NCBI GenBank assembly: GCA_030653505.1
Contig: JAURZK010000089.1
Coordinates: forward strand, 1 to 64,000
DNA from: Rubrivivax sp.
Lineage (GTDB): Bacteria; Pseudomonadota; Gammaproteobacteria; Burkholderiales; Burkholderiaceae_C
Direction: 5' to 3'
DNA length: 64,000 bases
A program made the position numbers and the translations under genes. Positions 37,429 to 44,607 of the stretch are shown piece by piece (position 1 is the stretch's first letter; each line of letters opens with the position of its first letter). The notes below the pieces were generated by a model, which ran no database searches, was not told where the DNA came from, and worked only from the letters and a program-made list of their open reading frames with translations.

Positions 37429-39123
37429 GTGCGCATCCTCTTCCTGACGCGCAGCTTCAACGGTCTGGCGCAGCGGCTCTACCTCGAGCTGACCGCGCTG
37501 GGCCACGAGGTCGCCGTCGAGTTCGACATCTCGGATGCGGTAAGCCTCGAGGCCGTTGCGCTGTGGCAGCCGACCTTGGTGGTCGCGCCCTACCTGACGC
37601 GCGCCATCCCGCAAGCCCTGTGGCGCCACACCCCGTGCCTCGTGGTGCACCCCGGCATCGTCGGCGACCGGGGCCCCTCGGCGCTGGACTGGGCCGTGGC
37701 CGAGGCCGCGCCCGAGTGGGGCGTCACCGTGCTGCAGGCCGAAGCCGAGATGGACGCCGGCCCGGTGTGGGCCGGCGAAACCTTCCCCATGCGCGAGGCC
37801 AGCAAGTCCAGCCTCTACCGCCACGAGGTCACCGCGGCCGCCGCGCGCGCCGTCGTGCGGGCCGTGCAGCACTTCACCGCCACCGGTGCGCCCCCTGCGC
37901 AGGCTGCCGCTGCAGGCGTGGCACGCGGCCGCTGGCGGCCGCTGATGACGCAGGCCGACCGTGCCATCGACTGGCAGCACGACGACACGGCCACGGTGCT
38001 GCGCAAGATCCGCGCGGCCGACGGTGCGCCCGGCGTCAGCGACGCACTCTTCGGCCAGCCTTGCCAGCTCTTCGATGCACGCTCGGCGCCACGGCCTGCC
38101 AGCGCGAGCTACACACCGGGACAGGTCGTCGGCCGCCGCCACGAGGCGGTGCTGCGTGCGACCACCGACGGCCTCGTCGCCCTGGGCCACGTGCGGCGCC
38201 CCGACGGCCCCCACCCCTTCAAGCTGCCCACGACCCTGGCCTTCCCGGCCGAGATCGCCGCGCTGCCCGCGTGGCCGGGCGCGCTCGACGACGGGTCCGA
38301 CCCCGACATCCGCTACGAGACCCCGTGCGACGGCGTCGGCGCGCTGCACTTCGACTTCTACAACGGCGCGGTCAGCACGGCGCAGTGCATGCGCCTGCGC
38401 GAGGCGCTGTGCCGGGTGCTGACGCGGCCGCCGCGCGTGCTGGTGCTCTTCGGCGGCACCGACTTCTGGTGCAACGGCATCCACCTCAACGTCATCGAGG
38501 CCGCGGACAGCCCGGCCGACGAGTCGTGGCGCAACATCAACGCCATCGACGACGTCACGCAGACGCTCATCGAGGCCACCGGCTGCCTCGTCATCGCGGC
38601 CATGCAGGGCAGCGCGGGCGCCGGCGGCGTCTTCATGGCGCTGGCGGCCGACAGGGTGTGGGCCCGGCCCGGCGTGGTGCTCAACCCGCACTACAAGAAC
38701 ATGGGCAACCTCTACGGCTCGGAGTACTGGACCTACCTGCTGCCGCGCCGCCCCGGCCCGCCGAGCGCGGCTGACGTGATGGGCCGCCGCTTGCCCTTGT
38801 CGGCGCGCCAGGCGCGTGCGCTGGGGCTGCTGGACGACGTCTTCGGCGACAGTGCGCCCGCTTTCCGGGCCCAGGTGCTTTTGCGTGCCGCGTCGCTGGC
38901 CGCCAGCGCCGACCTGCCGGGGAGCCTGCAGGCCAAGCACGCCCGGCGCCTGCACGACGAGGCCGTCAAGCCGCTGGCCACCTACCGCGAAGAGGAACTG
39001 GCCCGCATGCGGCGCAACTTCTACGGCTTCGATCCCAGCTACCACGTCGCACGCTCGAACTTCGTGCGCCGGGTGGCCCCTTCGTGGACGCCGCGGCACC
39101 TGGCCATACACCGCCGCATTTGA
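37429..39123 (+). CDS. hypX: Hydrogenase maturation factor HypX/HoxX (makes the CO ligand in air)
   Basis: 564 residues from a GTG (VRILFLTRSF). The N-terminal half is a formyltransferase-like domain (HPGIVGDRGPSALDWA near residue 74). The C-terminal half is a crotonase fold (FGGTDFWCNGIHLN, GSAGAGGVFMALAADRV). HypX turns a formyl group into the CO ligand of the NiFe site and is needed for aerobic maturation. It matches the O2-tolerant HoxK. In Ralstonia it follows hypE directly; here two cytochrome genes intervene. The last bases (TTTGA) overlap the next FNR-like dyad. Confidence 0.92.
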   Translation: MRILFLTRSFNGLAQRLYLELTALGHEVAVEFDISDAVSLEAVALWQPTLVVAPYLTRAIPQALWRHTPCLVVHPGIVGDRGPSALDWAVAEAAPEWGVTVLQAEAEMDAGPVWAGETFPMREASKSSLYRHEVTAAAARAVVRAVQHFTATGAPPAQAAAAGVARGRWRPLMTQADRAIDWQHDDTATVLRKIRAADGAPGVSDALFGQPCQLFDARSAPRPASASYTPGQVVGRRHEAVLRATTDGLVALGHVRRPDGPHPFKLPTTLAFPAEIAALPAWPGALDDGSDPDIRYETPCDGVGALHFDFYNGAVSTAQCMRLREALCRVLTRPPRVLVLFGGTDFWCNGIHLNVIEAADSPADESWRNINAIDDVTQTLIEATGCLVIAAMQGSAGAGGVFMALAADRVWARPGVVLNPHYKNMGNLYGSEYWTYLLPRRPGPPSAADVMGRRLPLSARQARALGLLDDVFGDSAPAFRAQVLLRAASLAASADLPGSLQAKHARRLHDEAVKPLATYREEELARMRRNFYGFDPSYHVARSNFVRRVAPSWTPRHLAIHRRI

Positions 39124-39132
39124 CCGAAGTCA
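39119..39132 (+). promoter_or_regulatory. Perfect FNR/Anr-like dyad before the monohaem cytochromes
   Basis: TTGACCGAAGTCAA, a perfect TTGAC-N4-GTCAA dyad that overlaps the hypX stop codon. It is 143 bp before the first cytochrome gene. No other protein gene fits in the 151-bp gap. Confidence 0.55.
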
Positions 39133-39274
39133 AAGTTCAGGTCGGGCCCGAGCAAAAGCGCCCTGCCGGCCGGCAGAATCCGGCCTGTGCTGGGCCCCTA
39201 CGGTCAACCGAGTCGATAGGGAAACAGTTCATAGAGGTACGGACCTTTCCGCCAGACGCACATGGAGCACCTGA

Positions 39275-39586
39275 ATGAAACTGACCCTTGCCATCGCCGC
39301 CGCCTTTGCCACCGTTGCCCTTGCCGGCCCTGCGATCGCCGGCCCCGGTGAAGACTTGGCCGCCAAGGAGAAGTGCAACAAGTGCCATACCGACAAGGAC
39401 ACGAAGAAGGGCCCGGCCTGGAAGACCATCGCCACCAAGTACCAGGGCAAGGCCGACGCAGCCGACAAGCTCTTCAAGGAACTGAAGAACGGCGGCAAGG
39501 TCGGTGACGAGGAAGATCACAAGAAGGTCGTCGCCAGCGACGCCGACATCAAGGCACTCGTCCAGGTCGTGCTGACTTCCAAGTAA
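39275..39586 (+). CDS. Periplasmic monohaem cytochrome c, possible bis-histidine type (copy 1)
   Basis: 103 residues. A signal peptide ends near AIAG. The single haem motif is CNKCH (34-38). Class I cytochromes of this size have a methionine axial ligand near the C-terminus. Here the mature protein has no methionine at all, and His82 sits in the corresponding region (GDEEDHKKV). A bis-His, low-potential haem is therefore likely. It should shuttle electrons in the periplasm between the inner-membrane cytochromes and the MtrA-like protein. GGAG precedes the ATG by 8 bp. It is paralogous to the next gene. Confidence 0.78.
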   Translation: MKLTLAIAAAFATVALAGPAIAGPGEDLAAKEKCNKCHTDKDTKKGPAWKTIATKYQGKADAADKLFKELKNGGKVGDEEDHKKVVASDADIKALVQVVLTSK

Positions 39587-39635
39587 TCCCGGTGCCGGCG
39601 CAACGGCACCCCAACATCGTCATGGAGAGTTGAAG

Positions 39636-39935
39636 ATGAGAATGAGCGTCTCTATCCTGGCCTCTGCCGCCGTGTTTGCCCTTGGCGGCGCCGCCTATGC
39701 GGGCCCGGCAGAGGACTACATCAAGGCCAACAAGTGCAGCAAGTGCCACACGGAAAAGACGACCAAGAAGGGCCCGTCCTTCGCGTCGCTGGCCGAGAAG
39801 TACAAGGGTGATGCCAAGGGCGCGGCGACGATGCTCAACACCCTGAAGACGGGCGGCAAGGAAGACCACGAGAAAGCGCCCGGCACCGATGCCGAGTTGC
39901 AGGCCGTGATCGCCTTCATCCTCGCCTCCAAGTAA
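39636..39935 (+). CDS. Periplasmic monohaem cytochrome c, possible bis-histidine type (copy 2)
   Basis: 99 residues from the ATG preceded by GGAG; a TTG two codons earlier is less likely. A signal peptide ends near AYAG. The haem motif CSKCH is at 34-38, and His78 in GGKEDHEKAPG stands where the methionine loop of class I cytochromes would be. It shares KCHT(D/E)K-TKKGP and EDHxK with its upstream paralogue, which points to tandem duplication. A small hairpin at 39591-39610 separates the two. Confidence 0.78.
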   Translation: MRMSVSILASAAVFALGGAAYAGPAEDYIKANKCSKCHTEKTTKKGPSFASLAEKYKGDAKGAATMLNTLKTGGKEDHEKAPGTDAELQAVIAFILASK

Positions 39936-39970
39936 GAGTTCGAAGCCCCGGCCCTGCTCGGGGGCCCTGC

Positions 39971-40014
39971 GCGCCCGGTGTCCGCTCCAAGAGGCGACCA
40001 CCGGGCGCATTTCA
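39971..40014 (+). terminator. Terminator-like hairpin after the monohaem cytochromes
   Basis: GCGCCCGGTG (39971-39980) pairs with CACCGGGCGC (39999-40008), followed by ATTTCATT. A perfect 10-bp stem with a partly T-rich trailer, 36 bp after the stop codon. Confidence 0.55.
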
Positions 40015-40129
40015 TTGCGCGCACTGCTCCCTAGGCTGCAACTGTCTGTTCGGCGGCGCACATAGCTGCGGCGAAGTTGCCACACCCCTGAACCCCAGCG
40101 TTGCAGTTCAACGGTGAGCCGCCTTAAGC

Positions 40130-40143
40130 CTGACTTAAGTCAA
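40130..40143 (+). promoter_or_regulatory. FNR/Anr-like dyad upstream of the decahaem gene
   Basis: CTGACTTAAGTCAA, a TGAC-TTAA-GTCA palindrome with a perfect right half-site. It is 178 bp before the start of the outer-membrane cytochrome, leaving a long leader. Confidence 0.5.
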
Positions 40144-40179
40144 GTTTTCGCGGGGTTGCACTCCTAAACTCGTTCGCAC

Positions 40180-40320
40180 GTTGGCGGCTGTGACTCCCGG
40201 GGAACTGGTGACTGCATCCGCCCAACGGTCGATTTCGACGTACCGGGGCCTGGCGCCAATCAACAAGACGCCCCACCTCGATGCTGGAATCACTGGGCAC
40301 TTTCCCCGAGGAGGCTATTG
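40180..40320 (+). other. Structured leader of the decahaem cytochrome gene
   Basis: The leader can fold into a long stem (40180-40187 with 40218-40226, one bulge), a small hairpin GTCGA-TT-TCGAC (40228-40239) and a GGGGC/GCCCC pairing (40245-40249 with 40270-40274). It ends in a strong GAGGAGG ribosome site at 40309. No known riboswitch consensus was recognised. No gene is visible in the 40015-40320 gap beyond this leader and the dyad. Confidence 0.3.
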
Positions 40321-43071
40321 ATGGGCATCACCAAGAATCGCAGCTGGCTCGCGCTGGCTGCTGCCGGCCTTCTGGCCGTAACACTGTCCGGCTGCGGAGA
40401 TGGCGACACCGGCCCCGCCGGACCCGCCGGAACCCCCGGCACAGCAGGGCCTGCCGGCCCTGCCGGTCCAGCAGGTCCTGCGGGCCCCGCAGGCACCGCC
40501 ACATCGGCGGTCAATCTGGCCACCATCACACCCGAAGCGTGGGAGGCGGCCAACTTCAAGGCCGCGGTCACCAAGGTCACCCTGGCCAGCCCGACGGTGG
40601 TCGAGTTCACCATGACCGACGCACTCGGCAACCCGGTGCTCGGCGTCGAGGGGCTGAAGTCGTCGGGCCAGTACCGCAACTTCGCGTTCTCCGTCGCCAA
40701 GCTGATGCCGCGCACCGATGCCAAGCCCAGCCACTGGGTGAGCTACATGGTGACGAACGCCGGCATGACAGCGGCAAGCACGCCAGGTACCGACAACACC
40801 GGTACGCTGGAAGCCATCGCCGGTACGCCCGGCGCCTACAAGTACACCTTCCAGCGTGACATCCCGGCTGTACAGGCCAAGGTCGACAGCTTCACCTACA
40901 CCGGGAACAACCGCAAGGCAGACCTGGGTGACGTCAGCTTCGCCCCGACCCTGCCGCATCGCCTGGTGATCCAGATCGCGGGTGCCGCTCCCGGCACGGG
41001 CACCAACACACCGACAGGCGCCACGCTCACCCCGGCCGTGAACCTGGTCAACCCGGTGAACGTGACCTACGACTTCACTCCGTCCACGGGTGCGGCCATC
41101 CCGGCGTCCGCCCTGACGCGTGAAGACGTCGACATCTCCACCTGCAACGTCTGCCACGAGAAGCTCGCCTTCCACGGCGGCGGTGCACGCGTCGAGGTGA
41201 AGTACTGCGTCACCTGCCACACCGACCAGCGCGCCTTCGGTCGCGCCCAGGCGGTGTCGGTCGCGGGTGCCTTCCCGGCGCTGACGGAGACCAAGACCGT
41301 CAATGCCGCCACCGGCATCACCAGCTACAGCTATTCGCCGCAGACCTATGTGGCCGACGGCGAGGTGTCGGGCAACTTCACCACGCTGATCCACAAGATC
41401 CACAACGGCACGGCGCTGGTCAAGGACAACTACCACTACGCCGGCATCGCGTTCAACAACAAGGGCTTCTCGAAGCTGGGCGGCGGTCAGCGCATGTGCA
41501 CGACCTGCCACGCCGGCGCCGCGGCGACCAACGCCACCAACCACATCAACCTGCCCAGCCGCCAGGCTTGCGGCGCCTGCCACGACGGCATCGACTGGGA
41601 AACCGGCGGTGGCTCGACGCTGGCCGACAAGGCCGCGGCAACGGCCGTGGGTTCCGTGGTGGCGACGACCGGCCACATCGGCCGCGCCCAGTCCGACGAC
41701 TCGCGCTGCGTGCTCTGCCATACGCCCGAGTACAACAAGATCGACCACCAGATGGAGAACATCACGCCCAACAATCCGGTCATCGCGGACGGTCTGGCGA
41801 CGTTCACCTACGACATCAAGACGGCCACGGTCAACGCGAGCAACGACCTGATCATCGAGTTCGGCATCAAGAAGCGTGTCTACCCCTCGACCACGGATGA
41901 ACTGGTCACGTTGGCAGCCGCGGCTCCGAGCGTGACGGCGCCGCTGGCCGGCTTCACGGGCAGCCCGAGCTTCCTGCTGGCCTACGCCCTGCCCCAGGAC
42001 GGCATTGCCGCCCCGGTGGACTACAACAACCTCGGTCGTCCGTCTGCACAACCGCGTAGCGTCTCTATCGCGCAGTTGCTGAGCACCAACAACGCTGCCA
42101 ACGGCACACTCGCCGCGTCCAGCACCGCGGGCTACTACATCGCCACCGTCAAGGGTGCCGGTGCATGGACCTTCCCGGTCGGCGCCAAGCTGCGTGCCGT
42201 GGCACTGCAGGGCTACTTCACCCAGATCACCGCCCCGGCCACGCCGACGGCAGCGATCGCCCGGCATGCCATCTCGGTGGTCAAGTCGGTGACCGGTGAC
42301 GTGGTCCGCCGCACGGTGGTCGACGACGAGAAGTGCGCGAACTGCCACGAGTGGTTCGAAGGTCACGGCGGCAACCGCGTCAAGGAAACCCAGGTCTGCG
42401 TGGTCTGCCACGTGCCTGGCCTGGCCACCAGCGGCCGTGGTATCCCGGACAGCCTGCTGAACACCTGGACCTTCGACAAGGCAGCCACGAAGATCATCAC
42501 CGACTGGGGCTTCGACAAGACGCTGCCCAACGCCGCACTGAAGTTCCCGGTGACGACGAACAACTTCAAGGAAATGATCCACGGCATCCACGCCGGCCGC
42601 GACCGCGTCACACCGTTCCAGGACGCACGTGACCGTTCCAGCAGTGGCGTCATCCAGTTGCTCGACTTCCGCCGCATGGACTTCCCGGGCAAGCTGAACA
42701 ACTGCGAGACCTGCCACGTGACGGCGGCCACTGCGGAGCAGAAGACCTACAACTACGTGCCGGCCAACACGCTCGCGACAACGTTCGAGTCGATCGATGC
42801 CGCCTACGCTGCCGGTATTGCAGGTGGTACGGCAACGCCGGCGATGGCCAAGGCTTCGTTGAACAGTGCCAGCCCGACCGACACCGTGACGACGCCGCTT
42901 GCCGGCGCCTGCGCCAGCTGCCACGACAACACTGCGGCCAAGGCGCACATCACGCTGAACGGTGGCGTGGTGCTGGGAACACGGGCTGCGGCACAGGCCA
43001 GCGGTGGCGAGGCCTGCGCTGTCTGCCACGGTCCGGGCCGCGACTTCGATACGGCCAAGGTCCACAAGTAG
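40321..43071 (+). CDS. OmcA/MtrC-family decahaem outer-membrane lipoprotein cytochrome
   Basis: 916 residues. The lipoprotein signal ends in TLSGC (Cys25). Residues 31-59 are a collagen-like Gly-Pro-Ala repeat. Ten CXXCH motifs are split into two groups of five (first at about 275-463, second at about 672-899), as in the two pentahaem domains of MtrC/OmcA. CNVCHEKLAFHGG followed by YCVTCHTDQR is a family signature. These proteins sit on the outer surface and pass electrons to minerals, electrodes or shuttles. The ATG 6 bp after GAGGAGG is preferred to the TTG before it. A strong terminator follows. Confidence 0.9.
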   Translation: MGITKNRSWLALAAAGLLAVTLSGCGDGDTGPAGPAGTPGTAGPAGPAGPAGPAGPAGTATSAVNLATITPEAWEAANFKAAVTKVTLASPTVVEFTMTDALGNPVLGVEGLKSSGQYRNFAFSVAKLMPRTDAKPSHWVSYMVTNAGMTAASTPGTDNTGTLEAIAGTPGAYKYTFQRDIPAVQAKVDSFTYTGNNRKADLGDVSFAPTLPHRLVIQIAGAAPGTGTNTPTGATLTPAVNLVNPVNVTYDFTPSTGAAIPASALTREDVDISTCNVCHEKLAFHGGGARVEVKYCVTCHTDQRAFGRAQAVSVAGAFPALTETKTVNAATGITSYSYSPQTYVADGEVSGNFTTLIHKIHNGTALVKDNYHYAGIAFNNKGFSKLGGGQRMCTTCHAGAAATNATNHINLPSRQACGACHDGIDWETGGGSTLADKAAATAVGSVVATTGHIGRAQSDDSRCVLCHTPEYNKIDHQMENITPNNPVIADGLATFTYDIKTATVNASNDLIIEFGIKKRVYPSTTDELVTLAAAAPSVTAPLAGFTGSPSFLLAYALPQDGIAAPVDYNNLGRPSAQPRSVSIAQLLSTNNAANGTLAASSTAGYYIATVKGAGAWTFPVGAKLRAVALQGYFTQITAPATPTAAIARHAISVVKSVTGDVVRRTVVDDEKCANCHEWFEGHGGNRVKETQVCVVCHVPGLATSGRGIPDSLLNTWTFDKAATKIITDWGFDKTLPNAALKFPVTTNNFKEMIHGIHAGRDRVTPFQDARDRSSSGVIQLLDFRRMDFPGKLNNCETCHVTAATAEQKTYNYVPANTLATTFESIDAAYAAGIAGGTATPAMAKASLNSASPTDTVTTPLAGACASCHDNTAAKAHITLNGGVVLGTRAAAQASGGEACAVCHGPGRDFDTAKVHK

Positions 43072-43128
43072 GCGAGTGGTTCCAGGGGGCAAGGTGAAGA
43101 ACCGGCCTTGCCTCTACCCACAATACAA

Positions 43129-43154
43129 CCCGGGGGCTCGGCCCCCGGGTTTTT
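43129..43154 (+). terminator. Rho-independent terminator after the decahaem gene
   Basis: A perfect 9-bp stem CCCGGGGGC/GCCCCCGGG with a TCG loop is followed by TTTTT. It lies 58 bp after the stop codon and 24 bp before the next start. The downstream genes must be expressed by read-through or from another promoter. Confidence 0.85.
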
Positions 43155-43177
43155 CATTCCAGGAAGGTCAGCACCGC

Positions 43178-43555
43178 ATGTCCAGCCATCGTCTTCCCCT
43201 CGCACTGATCATCACCGTGCTGTTGCTGGGCGGCAGCCCCTGCGCTGTCGCCCAGCAACCGCAAGGCGCCAACAAGACCCCGGCCAAGGCCACGCCGGCG
43301 GCGAAGCTCAAGCTGGTCGACATCAACAGCGCCAGCCGCGCCGAACTCAAGACCTTGCCCGGCATCGGCGACGCCGAGGCCGAGCGCATCATTGCGGCGC
43401 GCCCCTACCCCAGCAAGGCCAAGCTGGCCGCCGACAAGGTGCTGTCCCTGGAGGCCTATGCGGCACTCAAGGGGCGCATCGTCGCGGTGCAGAAGGCACA
43501 GCCCAAGACCAAGGCGAAACCCAGGCCAGAGACACCGCCCGCCGGCAAGTCCTGA
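43178..43555 (+). CDS. Exported helix-hairpin-helix protein inside the electron-transfer cluster
   Basis: 125 residues. A signal peptide ends near AVAQQ. The core LVDINSASRAELKTLPGIGDAEAERIIAA is the HhH motif of the ComEA/PsbU-like group, and a Lys/Pro-rich tail follows. ComEA binds incoming DNA, but no competence genes are nearby. The protein lies between the decahaem gene and the MtrA-like gene, 41 bp ahead of the latter. A protein-protein or scaffold role in the cytochrome conduit is possible but not shown. AGGAAGG precedes the ATG. Confidence 0.75.
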   Translation: MSSHRLPLALIITVLLLGGSPCAVAQQPQGANKTPAKATPAAKLKLVDINSASRAELKTLPGIGDAEAERIIAARPYPSKAKLAADKVLSLEAYAALKGRIVAVQKAQPKTKAKPRPETPPAGKS

Positions 43556-43595
43556 CCCGCATCCAGCGCACAGACCGACTTACAGGCCCAAACCG

Positions 43596-44546
43596 ATGAA
43601 GATCACCCGCCCCCTCCTGCTCGTGCTGCTGTTGCTCACCGGGTTGTCATGGCAACTCACGGCATCGGCACAAGGCAAGCCGCTGCCCGCGGCGACCGAA
43701 TACAGCGAAGAAGGTGCCGACACCTGCCTGGGCTGCCACGACGAGGATGAAGGCAAGTACAAGGCCAAGGCGCTGTTCAAGACCAAGCACGCGCACCGCG
43801 GCGACAAGCGCGCGCCCTTCGGTGACGGCGGCCTGCAGTGCGAGGCCTGCCACGGCCCCGGTGCGCTGCACGCACGCAACAAGAAGGGCGCGGCCATCAA
43901 CAACTTCAAGGCCGACGGCAAGAACAACCTGGAAGAGCGCAACCAGGTCTGCCTGACCTGCCACGAAGGCACGACGCGCACCGCCTGGCACGCCAGCGCC
44001 CACGAGCGTGCCAACCTGGCCTGCACCGACTGCCACCAGATCCACCAGGAAGCCGACCGTGTGCTGGCCAAGGCCACCGAAGCGCTGGTCTGCCAGAGCT
44101 GCCACAAGCGAACGTTGGCCGACTTCCAGAAGGCCTCTTCCCACCCCGTGCGCCAGGGCAAGATGGCCTGCAGCGACTGCCATGCACCCCACGGTTCCAG
44201 CGCACCGGCGATGCTCGTGAAGGCCACGCTCAACCAGACTTGCTACAGCTGCCACGCCGAAAAGCGCGGGCCGCTGCTGTGGGAACACGCGCCGGTGGCC
44301 GAAGACTGCGCTTCCTGCCACACGCCGCACGGCTCTGTGCGCGCGGCCCTGCTGACGAAGAGCCCGCCGCTGCTGTGCCAGCAGTGCCACACCACGGCCG
44401 GCCACCCGTCGGTGGCGCGCACGGGTGCGGCGCTGCCCGGCGGCACGGACGGCGGCACCGGCTTCCTGATCGCCGGCAGTTGCACCAATTGCCACGTGCA
44501 GGTGCACGGCTCCAACCATCCCGCGGGCGCCAAGCTGATGCGCTGA
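43596..44546 (+). CDS. mtrA: MtrA/DmsE-family periplasmic decahaem cytochrome c
   Basis: 316 residues. A signal peptide ends near ASAQ. Ten CXXCH motifs are evenly spaced (CLGCH, CEACH, CLTCH, CTDCH, CQSCH, CSDCH, CYSCH, CASCH, CQQCH, CTNCH). MtrA is a haem wire threaded into the MtrB barrel, taking electrons across the outer membrane. The length and haem count match Shewanella MtrA (about 330 residues). It is followed 61 bp later by mtrB, as in known conduits. Confidence 0.9.
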   Translation: MKITRPLLLVLLLLTGLSWQLTASAQGKPLPAATEYSEEGADTCLGCHDEDEGKYKAKALFKTKHAHRGDKRAPFGDGGLQCEACHGPGALHARNKKGAAINNFKADGKNNLEERNQVCLTCHEGTTRTAWHASAHERANLACTDCHQIHQEADRVLAKATEALVCQSCHKRTLADFQKASSHPVRQGKMACSDCHAPHGSSAPAMLVKATLNQTCYSCHAEKRGPLLWEHAPVAEDCASCHTPHGSVRAALLTKSPPLLCQQCHTTAGHPSVARTGAALPGGTDGGTGFLIAGSCTNCHVQVHGSNHPAGAKLMR

Positions 44547-44607
44547 CCGGCCCGGCCCGCCGCGTGGCGGGCCCGCCCGGCAACCCCACCGAAACACGGA
44601 ACCCATC

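Noticed and set aside
40180-40320. A c-di-GMP (GEMM) riboswitch before the decahaem gene
   Set aside because: The conserved GEMM core sequences could not be found by eye. Only generic stem potential is reported.
40315-43092. A long antisense open frame opposite the decahaem cytochrome gene
   Set aside because: It has low-complexity composition and no recognisable motif. The plus strand has ten haem motifs, a lipobox and a strong ribosome site.
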